Shown: positions 37,031-47,166 of the stretch, piece after piece
Numbering within the stretch: the first letter of the stretch is position 1
How the letters are laid out: every line of letters begins with the position of its first letter
NCBI RefSeq assembly: GCF_021390535.1
Contig: NZ_JAJUXG010000008.1
Location: 124,001 to 188,000, forward strand
DNA length: 64,000 bases
DNA from: Dyadobacter sp. CY312
Lineage (GTDB): Bacteria > Bacteroidota > Bacteroidia > Cytophagales > Spirosomataceae
Direction of reading: 5' to 3'
Position numbers and translations under genes: made by a program
Notes under the pieces: generated by a model
Told to the model about the DNA's origin: nothing
Databases searched by the model: none
The model's input: only the letters and a program-made list of their open reading frames with translations

Positions 37031-38092
37031 CTACTTCAAAATCGGAGCAAGGTCCTTTTCATTTTCCGCAAGCCAGGCCGTGATTTCTTCCACGATCTGC
37101 TTGATACCAATCTGAGGTTTCCAGCCTGTAAGAGCCGTAACTTTCGAATTATCGGTAACGTATAGACGGATATCGGCAGTCCTGTTTTCAGGAACGACTT
37201 TAATTGGAATTGTCTTGCCGGTCACTTCCTGGCAAATTTTAGTAAGTTCCTGCAATGAAGCACTGCTTTCCAGTCCGCCGCCTGCATTAAGAACTTCACC
37301 ATTTACTTTATCCAGATTGTGCAGCTGCCAGTCGATCAAACGGTAAAGGTCTGCAACGTGCAGCATATCACGTATTTGTTTTCCGGTGCCACCGTAGCCG
37401 AAGTAGCCAAGTTGCTGTTCAAAATAGTGTTTTGCAATCCAAAGGACCATCACACCCTGATCGACCTTACCCATTTGCCATGGCCCGGTGATTACGCCGC
37501 AACGATTGATTACCGTGCGCAAATTGTAAAATTCGTTGTATTCCTGAATGATGAGTTCAGAAGCAAGTTTGGTTGTTCCGTAGAGCGAGCGTGCTCCTGT
37601 AAGTGGGAAATCTTCCGCAATTCCTTTCGAAGATACACCCGGAACCGGCTGGTCGTCCGACAGTGCAAAGCGTGTTTCTTCTTCTACAAAGTTCAGATTT
37701 TCAATAGTTTTGATCGGATACACCCGGCTTGTTGACAGGAAGATAAAATCAGCTTTGTGCTTCAAGGCATAGTTGAGACAGTTTACCGTTCCAACAAGGT
37801 TGGTATTGATCAGGTAGTCGGGAGTGCCGTCCAATCCTGCCAAAACAGAAGGCTCTGCCGATGCTTCTATCACCGCGTCTACAGCCGGAATGCTATCGAA
37901 ATCTTCTTTGTTACGGATGTCTCCATGCACAAATTCTACTCCATGTTCTTTAAGTCTGGATAAATTCAGTTCTGAACCCCGTCTTTTTAAATTATCTAGC
38001 GCATATATCTGATAGTCAGGGTAATTTAGTTTGAGAGAAATGGCCAGTGCCGATCCGACAAACCCTGCTCCCCCTGTAATAAGAATTTTCAT
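37031..38092 (-). CDS. NAD-dependent nucleotide-sugar epimerase (CDP-paratose 2-epimerase-like)
   Basis: 353 residues from the ATG at 38092-38090, where the Rossmann motif GGAGFVGS begins within 10 residues; the earlier ATG at 38161 gives an unusual leader. The SDR catalytic pair appears as YGTTK with Ser in FLSTSRVYP. The sequence EASAEPSVLAGLDGTPDYLINTNLVG (landmarks AEPSVL and NTNLVG) suits the RfbE-like branch. It changes stereochemistry of a nucleotide sugar for surface glycans or secondary metabolites. Confidence 0.85.
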   Translation of the reverse strand: MKILITGGAGFVGSALAISLKLNYPDYQIYALDNLKRRGSELNLSRLKEHGVEFVHGDIRNKEDFDSIPAVDAVIEASAEPSVLAGLDGTPDYLINTNLVGTVNCLNYALKHKADFIFLSTSRVYPIKTIENLNFVEEETRFALSDDQPVPGVSSKGIAEDFPLTGARSLYGTTKLASELIIQEYNEFYNLRTVINRCGVITGPWQMGKVDQGVMVLWIAKHYFEQQLGYFGYGGTGKQIRDMLHVADLYRLIDWQLHNLDKVNGEVLNAGGGLESSASLQELTKICQEVTGKTIPIKVVPENRTADIRLYVTDNSKVTALTGWKPQIGIKQIVEEITAWLAENEKDLAPILK

Positions 38093-38241
38093 AAAGAGAA
38101 TTATAAGGTAAAATGGAAGTATATGTGTGATAAATGGAGTGTCAAAGTTATCATCATTCAATAAGAATGGACAGATATCACCTATTTTTTTAATTTAGCG
38201 ATTCGGAAGTTGTAACCGATAATCTCTGATTAAATATTTAG

Positions 38242-38275
38242 TTTTGATAGTAAGTAACTTAGATTCACATCTTTG
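38242..38275 (+). promoter_or_regulatory. candidate promoter of the TonB receptor operon
   Basis: TTTTG at 38242-38246, 21 bases, then CATCTTTG at 38268-38275 (one mismatch to TAnnTTTG). Expected start about 38282, 60 bases before the first ATG. Confidence 0.42.
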
Positions 38276-38343
38276 TTAGCTTTAATGACTATTTGCCGCT
38301 AAAATCAACGTTGCAGCGTAACAATTATACAAACGGCCTGTTC

Positions 38344-39093
38344 ATGCGAATTTTTACTTCTGTTTCATTCTTTTTGATACTGAATTCCTGCCTGTCTTTC
38401 GGGCAAATAGGTTCGGAGTATCCTTCACAAAATAAACTGCTTTCTGCGATTCCAACCGAGACGCAATATCCTGTGTCGTTGTATAAGGAAGCCACACAGC
38501 ATACCCAGAATTTGTTCAACGGCCGTGTTTATTACATATACGATGGCAGGATGGAAGAACACCAGTTTTTTGAAAGCCGTAAATGGGATAAAGGATCAAT
38601 CATATTCGACGGCCAGCGGTTCGATAGTGTGCAAACGCTTTATGACATTGTGAAAGATGAAATTGTGATACGTCACATGGGCGGAGAGCCAATTAGTCTT
38701 CCATCCGAACGCGTTCAGTATTTTTCAAATAACCGTCAGCCATTCAGATGGTTTGAGGCGGGTAAAGGCATTGAGCCTTCGATGCGTACCGGTTTCTATA
38801 ACGTTTTTTACGACGGTCCCTCGCAGCTGTTGATACGAAGGATGAAGTTTCGGGAGGAAAAGATTAAAGATAAGAGTGTAATTACGATGTTTCCTCAGAA
38901 GGATTTTTATTACATCAGGAAAAACGATCATTATTTTAATGTAAGGACTAAAAAATCAGTGTTAAAGCTATTTCCCGAGCGAAAAGGTGAGTTGAGAAGA
39001 GCATTACGGGAATCGGGAATTCTATATAGATCAGATCGGGCAACAGCGATTGGCCGGATGGTTGCAACTTATGACGCATTAGCCAAACCATGA
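38344..39093 (+). CDS. secreted protein of unknown function, first gene of a TonB receptor operon
   Basis: 249 residues from ATG 38344 (signal peptide ending SCLSFGQ). The mature part is basic near the C-terminus and has beta-rich segments such as NGRVYYIYDGRMEEHQFF and GPSQLLIRRMKF. It overlaps the receptor gene by four bases (ATGA), so translation is coupled. I do not recognise a named family. A role in the uptake or modification of the receptor's ligand is inferred from the operon only. Confidence 0.75.
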   Translation: MRIFTSVSFFLILNSCLSFGQIGSEYPSQNKLLSAIPTETQYPVSLYKEATQHTQNLFNGRVYYIYDGRMEEHQFFESRKWDKGSIIFDGQRFDSVQTLYDIVKDEIVIRHMGGEPISLPSERVQYFSNNRQPFRWFEAGKGIEPSMRTGFYNVFYDGPSQLLIRRMKFREEKIKDKSVITMFPQKDFYYIRKNDHYFNVRTKKSVLKLFPERKGELRRALRESGILYRSDRATAIGRMVATYDALAKP

Positions 39094-41861
39094 AAAGACT
39101 TTTACTATTCACCTTTCTCTCTTGTTGCTTACTAAGTTTTGATCAGTCCGTTGCACAAACGGTACCTGATAAAAAGATAACGATGCGGCTCGACTCCGCT
39201 CGTTTCAACGACTTTGTGAAGCAGGTGGAATCGCAAACCGGTTATTATTTTTACTACGATGCCACCAGGTTTGATTCCCTCACACTCGATTTGAACGTAA
39301 CAGATCTTACGGTTCGTGAAGTGCTCGATCAGGTTTTTCGTGGCTCAGAGTTTGAGTACGCCATTGATGATCAGAAAAGGATTTTTGTTACCCAGGGTCA
39401 GCGGATTATTACGCAGCTTCAACCAGGACTGTTTAATCCCGATGCGGCAATCGATGGCAGTGGCATTACTTACGAAGGTCCGGATGACGCCATGAAAGAA
39501 AAACTGCTGTCGTCGGCAGAAAGCAAAGTTCATGACATTGGTATAAAAAAACACAGGATTACGCCAGGGAATTCAACCATGACGGGATACGTCAGGAATG
39601 CGATTACAGGCGAACCGGTGATTGGAGCCGCTGTTTTTATAGATTCTCCCTCAATTGGTGTTACCACGGATGCGCTGGGGTTATATTCATTGACAATACC
39701 CAGAGGCAAGCAAGTGGTTCGTATCAAAAGTTTTGGAATGCGTGAAACCCAGCGTCAGATCGTCCTGTATTCCAATGGAAAACTGGACATTGAAATGCGC
39801 GAAAGCGTAATCGCCCTGAAAGAGGTATCCGTGAAAGCGGGTATGGATAAAAACGTGGTGAGTACGCAAATGGGTCAGGTTAAACTTAATATTAAAAACC
39901 TGAAACAGGTACCAACTGTTTTTGGAGAAACGGATCTATTGAGAACGATCATGACCCTTCCCGGTATTAAGTCAGTGGGTGAAAACAGCACCGGTCTTAA
40001 TGTTCGGGGTGGATCAACAGATCAAAACCTGATACTGTATAACGATGCAGTCATTTACAATCCGTCCCACCTTTTTGGTTTCTTCTCAGCATTTAATCCT
40101 GATGTACTCAGAGATGTGGAGCTGTACAAAAGTACCATTCCTTCCAAGTATGGAGGCAGGCTGGCGTCGGTTCTGGACATCAACAGTCGTGATGGTAACA
40201 AGAAAAAGTATGTGGTTTCTGGTGGTATTGGTTTGCTTACGGGCAGGTTGACCGTAGAAGGTCCGCTTGTGAAAGACAAGAGCTCATTCCTGCTCGGTGG
40301 ACGTTCGACATACTCCAACTGGCTGATCAGAGCACTCGACAATCCGGAATACAATAAAAGTTCTGCTTCGTTTTATGATGTGAATCTCCATGTGAATCAC
40401 GAGATCAACGAGAAAAATAGTTTGTTTCTGACAGCGTACACCAGCGACGACCGTTTCAGATTATACGGCGACACACTATATACCTATCAAAACCAGCTTG
40501 CTGCACTTAAATGGAAACACACTTTTAATACCAAATTTTATAGCGAGTATACGGTTTCACACAGCAAATACCAGTATGCAATGGGTGCTTCCGGACTTCC
40601 GCTCAATTCATTTGATTTGAAATTCAATATCCAGCAAAGCAACTTTAAAGCTGATTTTAGTTATGTACTGGATCCGAGACATACGCTGGATTTCGGGCTA
40701 AGTTCAATCTATTATAAGTTGAGCCCCGGAACTTTCACGCCGCGTGGTTCTGAGTCATTAATTCGTCCCGACGAGCTTGAAAAGGAGCAGGGTTTAGAAA
40801 GTGCGGTTTATATAGAAGATAAATTTGAAGTGAACCCAAGGCTTTCCCTCACAGGCGGTATCCGTTTCTCATTTTTTCAATATTTAGGGCCAAAAACCAT
40901 AAATAAATATGTTCCCGGCTTCCCGATTGATTATCCATATCAGGACGGGACTGAAACTTTTGGGAAAAATAAAAAGATACAGAACTACGGAGGACCTGAG
41001 TTTCGTGCCTCCATGCGATACAGCGTGCTTGACAACCTGTCGTTAAAAGTTAGCTACAATACCCTCAGACAGTACATTCACCTGCTTACGAACACCATGT
41101 CGGTGTCGCCTACAGACATATGGAAGCTAAGCGACCGGTATGTCAAACCACAAATTGGTGATCAGGTATCGCTGGGACTCTACCGCAATTTTAGAGGCAA
41201 TAAAATAGAGGTATCGCTGGAAGGTTATTACAAAAACATCAAAAACTTCCTGGATTACAAAGGCGGCGATTCGCTGATTATGAATCATGACATTGAAGCA
41301 GCCGTGCTGAATACCAATGCAAAGGCCTATGGGATTGAGTTTATGATGAAGAAAATGACTGGAAAACTCAATGGCTGGATCAGCTATACCTATGCAAGAA
41401 CGTTGCTAAGAGCTGTGGATCGGGAATCTGCGGATGCGCCCAACGACGGCAATTACTACCCGAGCAACTACGACAAGCCGCACGATTTTACGATGATCAC
41501 CAACTACCGGTTATCGCACCGTTTCAGCGTGTCGCTCAACTTTACTTACAGCACTGGTCGACCATATACACCGCCAATTGGAAAATACTACATTGATGGT
41601 GCTCAAAGAGTTTACTACGCAGACAGGAACCAATTCAGGATACCGGATTATTACCGTGCCGATTTTGCAATGAATATAGAAGGAAATCATAAGGTCAAAA
41701 AGCTGGCGCATAGCTCCTGGACTTTGTCAGTTTACAATTTACTAGGTAGAAAAAATCCTTCGTCGGTTTATTTCCAAACAAAAGACGGACAGGTGAATGG
41801 TTATCAGCTTTCTATTTTTGGGCAGCCGATTCCAACCATTACCTATAATTTCAGATTTTAA
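39090..41861 (+). CDS. TonB-dependent receptor with STN and carboxypeptidase-like domains
   Basis: 923 residues. A signal peptide ends near VAQT (about 23). The STN domain (about 28-105; LDSARFNDFVKQVE) suggests signal transduction to an anti-sigma factor, and a carboxypeptidase-regulatory-like domain follows (about 160-240; TGYVRNAITGEPVIGAAV). The plug has TGLNVRGGSTDQNLILYNDAVI (landmark NVRGGS) and the barrel ends PTITYNFRF. It transports an unknown ligand. It is followed after 12 bases by the DUF4249 lipoprotein. Confidence 0.9.
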   Translation: MKRLLLFTFLSCCLLSFDQSVAQTVPDKKITMRLDSARFNDFVKQVESQTGYYFYYDATRFDSLTLDLNVTDLTVREVLDQVFRGSEFEYAIDDQKRIFVTQGQRIITQLQPGLFNPDAAIDGSGITYEGPDDAMKEKLLSSAESKVHDIGIKKHRITPGNSTMTGYVRNAITGEPVIGAAVFIDSPSIGVTTDALGLYSLTIPRGKQVVRIKSFGMRETQRQIVLYSNGKLDIEMRESVIALKEVSVKAGMDKNVVSTQMGQVKLNIKNLKQVPTVFGETDLLRTIMTLPGIKSVGENSTGLNVRGGSTDQNLILYNDAVIYNPSHLFGFFSAFNPDVLRDVELYKSTIPSKYGGRLASVLDINSRDGNKKKYVVSGGIGLLTGRLTVEGPLVKDKSSFLLGGRSTYSNWLIRALDNPEYNKSSASFYDVNLHVNHEINEKNSLFLTAYTSDDRFRLYGDTLYTYQNQLAALKWKHTFNTKFYSEYTVSHSKYQYAMGASGLPLNSFDLKFNIQQSNFKADFSYVLDPRHTLDFGLSSIYYKLSPGTFTPRGSESLIRPDELEKEQGLESAVYIEDKFEVNPRLSLTGGIRFSFFQYLGPKTINKYVPGFPIDYPYQDGTETFGKNKKIQNYGGPEFRASMRYSVLDNLSLKVSYNTLRQYIHLLTNTMSVSPTDIWKLSDRYVKPQIGDQVSLGLYRNFRGNKIEVSLEGYYKNIKNFLDYKGGDSLIMNHDIEAAVLNTNAKAYGIEFMMKKMTGKLNGWISYTYARTLLRAVDRESADAPNDGNYYPSNYDKPHDFTMITNYRLSHRFSVSLNFTYSTGRPYTPPIGKYYIDGAQRVYYADRNQFRIPDYYRADFAMNIEGNHKVKKLAHSSWTLSVYNLLGRKNPSSVYFQTKDGQVNGYQLSIFGQPIPTITYNFRF

Positions 41862-41873
41862 GCAGCAGTTTTT

Positions 41874-42992
41874 ATGAGAGATCATTTATTGAAATTAAGT
41901 TTTATAATTCTGGTGCTCGTTCTGAACAGTTGTATTGAACCGTTCTCACCACCGGAAATAAATTCACCTGATCGGTATTTGGTAGTCGACGGTTTTCTGA
42001 ATGCAAGTAATGATACAAGCTGGATAGAATTGAGGCATAGCCAGAATACCAACGACAATGCAACATACTCGGTTGAAAGCGGTGCCCGGTTGACTGTGGA
42101 ATCGGAAGGTGGCTCCATATATACCTTTGCGGAGTACGGTAGTGGGCGGTACAGGCTTTTACCCATTAACATTTCGCCTGCGGACAAATACCGCCTTCGC
42201 ATCAAAAGGACTAATGGTCAGGAATATTTGTCAGAATACGTAAAAGTAAGCCTTACTCCGCCAATTGACAGTATCAACTACCGCTATGACGCTGGTCGGG
42301 ATGCCATGGTGATACAGGTAAATACCCATGATCAAACCAATAAAACACAATTTTATCGATGGAAATTTGAGGAGACCTATCAGTATCGTTCTGCCTACAT
42401 TTCCTCACTGGTTTATAATCCTGAAACAAAACAAATCGATTACAGGAACGAAGACATCAATTTGTGCTGGGCTACAAAAAAATCCAATACCATCATTCTG
42501 GGATCGACCATTAAGCTCACATCCGACATCATCAAAGATCTTCCGATAAATGTGGTGGCGGTTAATACCAATAAACTTTACATAAAATACAGCATACTTG
42601 TGAAGCAGTACGGACTGAGCCAGGAAGAGTTTGAATACTGGACAAATCTGGCCAAAACTACACAGGGAACAGGAAGCCTTTTTGACCCTCAGCCTTCGCA
42701 GGTGACAGGGAATATCAAAAATGTGGCAGATGTGAAAGAATTGGTGTTCGGCTATTTTAGTGTGTCGAAAGAAGAAAAAAAGCGAATTTTTATGACACCT
42801 TATCTGGGACAGTTTCCAAGGTGCGATCCTCCGGATACTGTATCTGTGGGCGATTACATGAACAGCCCTGCCGGTTATTTGATGCATTATCATGGAAAAA
42901 ATCAGGACACGCTCATCCGGACATCATACGGTTGTGCGGATTGCCGGGCACAGGGAGGAACCACTGTGAAACCATCATTCTGGGAATTTTAA
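41874..42992 (+). CDS. DUF4249 lipoprotein
   Basis: 372 residues; lipoprotein signal with lipobox VLNSC (Cys near 20), then EPFSPPEINSPDRYLVVDGFLN, the standard opening of DUF4249 proteins (landmarks EPFxPP and LVVDG). The C-terminus has a Cys pair, YGCADCRAQGGT, seen in the family. These lipoproteins accompany TonB receptors of the STN type in Bacteroidota. The function is unknown; a ligand-capturing or capping partner is likely by analogy with SusD. Confidence 0.9.
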   Translation: MRDHLLKLSFIILVLVLNSCIEPFSPPEINSPDRYLVVDGFLNASNDTSWIELRHSQNTNDNATYSVESGARLTVESEGGSIYTFAEYGSGRYRLLPINISPADKYRLRIKRTNGQEYLSEYVKVSLTPPIDSINYRYDAGRDAMVIQVNTHDQTNKTQFYRWKFEETYQYRSAYISSLVYNPETKQIDYRNEDINLCWATKKSNTIILGSTIKLTSDIIKDLPINVVAVNTNKLYIKYSILVKQYGLSQEEFEYWTNLAKTTQGTGSLFDPQPSQVTGNIKNVADVKELVFGYFSVSKEEKKRIFMTPYLGQFPRCDPPDTVSVGDYMNSPAGYLMHYHGKNQDTLIRTSYGCADCRAQGGTTVKPSFWEF

Positions 42993-43002
42993 GATATCAG
43001 TA

Positions 43003-45402
43003 ATGAAAACAATGAGATACGCAGCGATTGTATTTTTTGGATTTTACCTCATACTGAACTCCATATTGACTTATGGGCAGGCTGACCCTATGGCCCGGTC
43101 TATTAAGGAGCGATTTAATATGTATGGCAATACCGCTCTTCAGGAAAAGATGTATGTGCATCTTGACCGATCATTTTACCTGATCGGTGAAACGATATGG
43201 TTCAAAGCCTACAATCTGGACGGCGCCCATAATCGTTTTCTGGATATGAGCAAAGTGGCCTATCTCGAAGTGTTGGATAAGGATAACAATGCAGTGATCC
43301 AGACTAAATTCTCATTGTCGGCGGGGAAAGGAAATGGTTCTGTGTCCATACCTTCGGCTATCGCAAGTGGAAATTACAAGGTAAGGGGTTACACAAGCTG
43401 GATGAAAAATTTCGGTCCGGAGTACTATTTTGAAACAGATATATCCATCGTAAATCCGTTTGTTAGGTTTGATCCCGCACCGGATGCCGAGCGGGAATTG
43501 AGTTATGACGTTCAGTTTTTTCCGGAAGGAGGTTATCTGGTCAAAAATATGGAAAGTAAGGTGGCTTTTCGTGCGACAGCGCCGGATGGAAAGGGGATCA
43601 GTTTCAGAGGTGTGGTTATTGATCAGCGCAATGATACGCTGGTGCGTTTTCAACCATCCAGATTTGGTATTGGAAATTTCATGTTGAAGCCAGAAAGCAC
43701 CGATTCTCTTCGTGTGGTAATTACTGATTCGCGTGGCAGGCAATTTAATTATGCACTTCCAAAGGTTATGCAGCGCGGATATGTGATGCATGTATCGGAC
43801 GCAGGCACCGGACAGGTAAAAGTGACTGTGAATCGTGCGGGCTTTGAAGAGCCGGGCGATGCATATATCCTGGCTCATACAAAACAGCTTAATCCGTTAT
43901 CTGACAAGTTGGTTTTTGAAGGGAACAAAGCTGAGTTCAACATCAATCGTGCAGACCTGGGGGAGGGGATTTCCCACCTAACGATCCTGAATGAGAAGTT
44001 GAAGCCGGTTTGTGAAAGGCTGTATTTCAAGCGTCCTGAAAAAATGCTTACGCTTGATGCCAAAGTTGGTAAAGCAGATTTTACAACCCGTGAAAAAGTT
44101 ACACTCGATCTGTCGGCGGGCCAGGCGAGTAACCTATCAGTCTCTGTGTTTTTATCAGATAGCATAAAGGGACTTCCACAGGAGGACATTGCAAGTTATT
44201 TTTTACTTACCTCCGATCTTCAGGGACAAGTTGAAGATCCTTCCTACTATTTCAGGAATGTGAGCAGCCAAACCGATCAAGACCTGGATAACGTGATGAT
44301 CTCGCACGGCTGGCGAAGATTTAAGTGGGAAAATGTGTTCGGAGCTTCGGTGCCCAAATATGAATTTTTGCCTGAATATGATGGCCATCTGGTTTTTGGC
44401 AAAGTATTAAACACGAGTGACAACAAATCTGCTTCCGGAATTGGGGCGTATCTGGCACCTCTGGATTTTCCGGCTAAGTTATATACCAGTTCGAGTGATA
44501 ACAACGGCAATATCCTTTTTGAATTAAAGCATTACATCGGTCCGAAGGAAATTACCCTTCAGACCAACCATCTCATTGATTCAACTTATAAATTCGAACT
44601 GACCAGTCCGTTTTCGAAACAGTTCTCACAAACAAGTGTTTCTCCATTCTTTTTTGATAAAACACGTGAAAAGGAATTGCTCACCCGGAGTATTAATATG
44701 CAGACGGGCAATTCATTTGTACCAAGGGCATTCGTAGAAAAAAAGGCTGTACTTACAGATTCGCTTGCGTTTTTTGGCTTACCCGATGAAAAGTATTTTT
44801 TGGACGACTATACCCGGTTTCCAACGATGGAAGAGGTATTGCGTGAATATGTGCGGGGCGTAATGGTGCGGAGAAGAAACAAAAGTTTCCATTTCAGAAT
44901 GATAGACAAAGTTATCCCCAATACCTTTTACAGAACCGATCCATTGGTTCTGCTGGATGGAATTCCGATTTTTAACATTGATAAGTTTATGGAAATTGAT
45001 CCGTTGAAAATCAAAAAAGTGGAATTGATGAGCTCACGTTATTATTTAGGAATGTTGCAGTTTACAGGAATTGTTAGCTTCTCAACTTACAAGAATGATC
45101 TTGCAGGCTTTGAGCTGGACCCGAAAGTGCTTGTTATTCCTTATGATGGTGTGCAGGCTGAAAGGGAGTTTTATGCCCCAAAGTATGATAATCAGGCTGC
45201 AATGAGTGGAAGAATGCCGGATTTTAGAAATCTGATGCACTGGTCTCCGAATGTAACCACGGATGAAAATGGCAAAGCACAAATCCAGTTCTTTACTTCG
45301 GATCAGATTGGCAATTATAAAGTTGTTGTTCAGGGGATTTCAAACAATGGCGTTGCAGGAAGCAGTACTACAAGTTTCAACGTAGGTAAGCGAAGCTTGT
45401 AG
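43003..45402 (+). CDS. large secreted MG2-like protein with a plug-like segment
   Basis: 799 residues; signal peptide ending TYGQ (about 26). Residues 49-145 (KMYVHLDRSFYLIGETIWF) are an MG2-type alpha-2-macroglobulin-like domain. Beta-sandwich repeats follow. Around 640-700 there is a plug-like segment PLVLLDGIPIFNIDKF with IKKVELMSSRYY, as in TonB receptor plugs. The end (LMHWSPNVTTDENGKAQIQF, about 745-775) is another macroglobulin-like strand set. No thioester motif (CGEQ) was seen. It is the last gene of the receptor operon, 10 bases after the DUF4249 gene. Confidence 0.8.
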   Translation: MKTMRYAAIVFFGFYLILNSILTYGQADPMARSIKERFNMYGNTALQEKMYVHLDRSFYLIGETIWFKAYNLDGAHNRFLDMSKVAYLEVLDKDNNAVIQTKFSLSAGKGNGSVSIPSAIASGNYKVRGYTSWMKNFGPEYYFETDISIVNPFVRFDPAPDAERELSYDVQFFPEGGYLVKNMESKVAFRATAPDGKGISFRGVVIDQRNDTLVRFQPSRFGIGNFMLKPESTDSLRVVITDSRGRQFNYALPKVMQRGYVMHVSDAGTGQVKVTVNRAGFEEPGDAYILAHTKQLNPLSDKLVFEGNKAEFNINRADLGEGISHLTILNEKLKPVCERLYFKRPEKMLTLDAKVGKADFTTREKVTLDLSAGQASNLSVSVFLSDSIKGLPQEDIASYFLLTSDLQGQVEDPSYYFRNVSSQTDQDLDNVMISHGWRRFKWENVFGASVPKYEFLPEYDGHLVFGKVLNTSDNKSASGIGAYLAPLDFPAKLYTSSSDNNGNILFELKHYIGPKEITLQTNHLIDSTYKFELTSPFSKQFSQTSVSPFFFDKTREKELLTRSINMQTGNSFVPRAFVEKKAVLTDSLAFFGLPDEKYFLDDYTRFPTMEEVLREYVRGVMVRRRNKSFHFRMIDKVIPNTFYRTDPLVLLDGIPIFNIDKFMEIDPLKIKKVELMSSRYYLGMLQFTGIVSFSTYKNDLAGFELDPKVLVIPYDGVQAEREFYAPKYDNQAAMSGRMPDFRNLMHWSPNVTTDENGKAQIQFFTSDQIGNYKVVVQGISNNGVAGSSTTSFNVGKRSL

Positions 45403-45407
45403 TTGAT

Positions 45408-45530
45408 AGCCCGCCCCGATTTGCAATCCGGGCGCAAATGTTTGAGCGTTTTAACGCTTTTCTTAGTCGCGTTGCAAACGCTTAACCACAAAAACTCCCA
45501 TTGCAAATCTGGGTTAGCTGCCCCGAGCCA
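45408..45530. repeat. REP-like stem-loop between convergent genes
   Basis: CCCCGATTTGCAATCCGGG (45414-45432) pairs with CCCATTGCAAATCTGGG (45498-45514) over nearly all positions. The interior has GCGTTTTAACGC as a second hairpin and two TTTGAGCG/GCAAACGC-like arms. It fills the gap between the receptor operon and the Lrp gene and may also terminate transcription. Confidence 0.65.
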
Positions 45531-45532
45531 CT

Positions 45533-45994
45533 TCAAATATAATACTCCGAAGTATGTTTGATCTCTTTAAGCACAAAGGTGCTGTTCAGTACCCCAATGT
45601 TGTCAATCTTCGATAACTTGTACTTTACGAAATCGTGATATTCATCCAGGCTTCCTACATTGATTTTTAGTAAAAAGTCGACCTGACCGGCCATGTGGTA
45701 ACATTCCTGTACCTCTTCCAGATTCTGAATTTCCTGTTCAAACTTCTCAATAAATGCTTCATTGTGGTAGCGCATCGAAACCTGGCAAATGGTGGTTACT
45801 GATCGATTGATCAGTTTTTTATCCAGAATTGCCACGTACTGTTTAATAAAACCAAGACTTTCCAACCGCCTCACGCGTTCGTAAATAGGCGATATGGTCA
45901 GGTTAAGCATGTTGGCAATTTCCTTCGTCGTTTTTTTTGCGTCCTTCTGTAATATTCTGAGGATTTTGGTATCGATCTTATCCAGTTGCTCCAT
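45533..45994 (-). CDS. Lrp/AsnC-family transcriptional regulator
   Basis: 153 residues. An N-terminal winged helix-turn-helix (LDKIDTKILRILQKDAKKTT..., landmark IDTKILRILQ) and a C-terminal RAM ligand-binding domain (about 65-150; HMAGQVDFLLKI). It is divergent from tdh and kbl and separated by a palindromic site at 46030-46044. It probably controls the threonine-degradation genes in response to an amino acid, and itself. Confidence 0.92.
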   Translation of the reverse strand: MEQLDKIDTKILRILQKDAKKTTKEIANMLNLTISPIYERVRRLESLGFIKQYVAILDKKLINRSVTTICQVSMRYHNEAFIEKFEQEIQNLEEVQECYHMAGQVDFLLKINVGSLDEYHDFVKYKLSKIDNIGVLNSTFVLKEIKHTSEYYI

Positions 45995-46029
45995 GTGGAA
46001 TAATATTTACTGCAGTTGAATTGGAATTG

Positions 46030-46044
46030 TTACTGTAAAAGTAA
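46030..46044. promoter_or_regulatory. candidate Lrp operator
   Basis: TTACTGTAAAAGTAA: perfect five-base arms around GTAAA, between the divergent lrp and tdh genes. The dyad with an AT-rich middle fits Lrp-type sites. Confidence 0.4.
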
Positions 46045-46162
46045 TATTTTCTTTAAATGGAACATAGTGCGGGAACATTTGCTACGGATTGGCTTGATTC
46101 TTGAAAATAATGTCTGAAAAGGTAAAATTGCAAGTGATTTATGCTTTTAACGAGTACATGAT

Positions 46163-47119
46163 ATGATGAAATCAGAACGTATTTTGGTAATTGGTTCTAA
46201 CGGTCAGATTGGCTCTGTGCTGGTGGAATATTTGCGCGGGATTTATGGAGAGAACGGGGTTGTAGCGTCGGACTTGCGCGAACCGGATCATAAGCCGGAT
46301 TATTTTGAAAAACTGGACGCGACGGATGCAAATGGTTTGGCAGCGATTGTCAAAAAACATGGCATCACGCAGATATATCACCTGGCTGCAATTCTGTCGG
46401 CAAGAGGCGAACAGGATCCTCTGAATACCTGGCAAATCAACATGCAGACCTATTTCAACGTGCTCGAAGTGGCCCGGGAGCATGGCGTTCGCAAGATATT
46501 TTATCCAAGTTCAATTGCTGTTTTTGGTGATCACGTAGATGTAACAGCTGATCAATACTCCTATCTGGATCCTGCCACTGTTTATGGAATCAGCAAGGCA
46601 GCTGGTGAAAACTGGTCAAATTATTACTTTAAAAGATACGGGCTGGATATTCGCTCGTTGCGGTATCCGGGGATTATCAGTTACCAGTCCATGCCCGGTG
46701 GTGGCACAACCGATTACGCAGTTGACATTTATCACAAGGCTGTGAAAGGCGAGCATTTTGAGTGTTTTTTGAAAGAAGATACTACCTTGCCGATGATCTA
46801 CATGAGTGATGCAATGGATGCAACAGTTCGTTTGATGGAGGCATCGGCTGATTCAATTAGTATACGAACGGGATATAATTTGGCAGGAATGAGTTTTTCG
46901 CCAAAAGAAATCGCTGCCAGTATCAGCAAAATTATTCATGGTTTTGAGATTAGTTACAAGCCGGATTTTCGTCAGGCGATAGCCGAATCGTGGCCACAGC
47001 ATATTGATGACACCGTTGCCCGTAAAGATTGGGGATGGCGTCCAGCTTACACGCTGGACAAGATGACCGAAGAAATGATTTCGGAATTGCAGAAAAAGTA
47101 TAAAACAGTTAAAGCCTGA
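46163..47119 (+). CDS. L-threonine 3-dehydrogenase, SDR type
   Basis: 318 residues. The Rossmann motif GSNGQIGS is at about 10-17, and the catalytic Tyr/Lys are Y141 and K145 (YGISK), with S in YPSSIAVFG. This resembles the epimerase-like (not zinc) threonine dehydrogenases described from Flavobacterium and Cupriavidus; the segment [16 protein letters not shown] is typical. It oxidises threonine to 2-amino-3-ketobutyrate, the substrate of the next gene. The adjacency to kbl is the strongest support. Confidence 0.88.
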   Translation: MMKSERILVIGSNGQIGSVLVEYLRGIYGENGVVASDLREPDHKPDYFEKLDATDANGLAAIVKKHGITQIYHLAAILSARGEQDPLNTWQINMQTYFNVLEVAREHGVRKIFYPSSIAVFGDHVDVTADQYSYLDPATVYGISKAAGENWSNYYFKRYGLDIRSLRYPGIISYQSMPGGGTTDYAVDIYHKAVKGEHFECFLKEDTTLPMIYMSDAMDATVRLMEASADSISIRTGYNLAGMSFSPKEIAASISKIIHGFEISYKPDFRQAIAESWPQHIDDTVARKDWGWRPAYTLDKMTEEMISELQKKYKTVKA

Positions 47120-47166
47120 GCCATAAAATCAGGTATTTATCTCAATCACATTTAAACTTACACATC

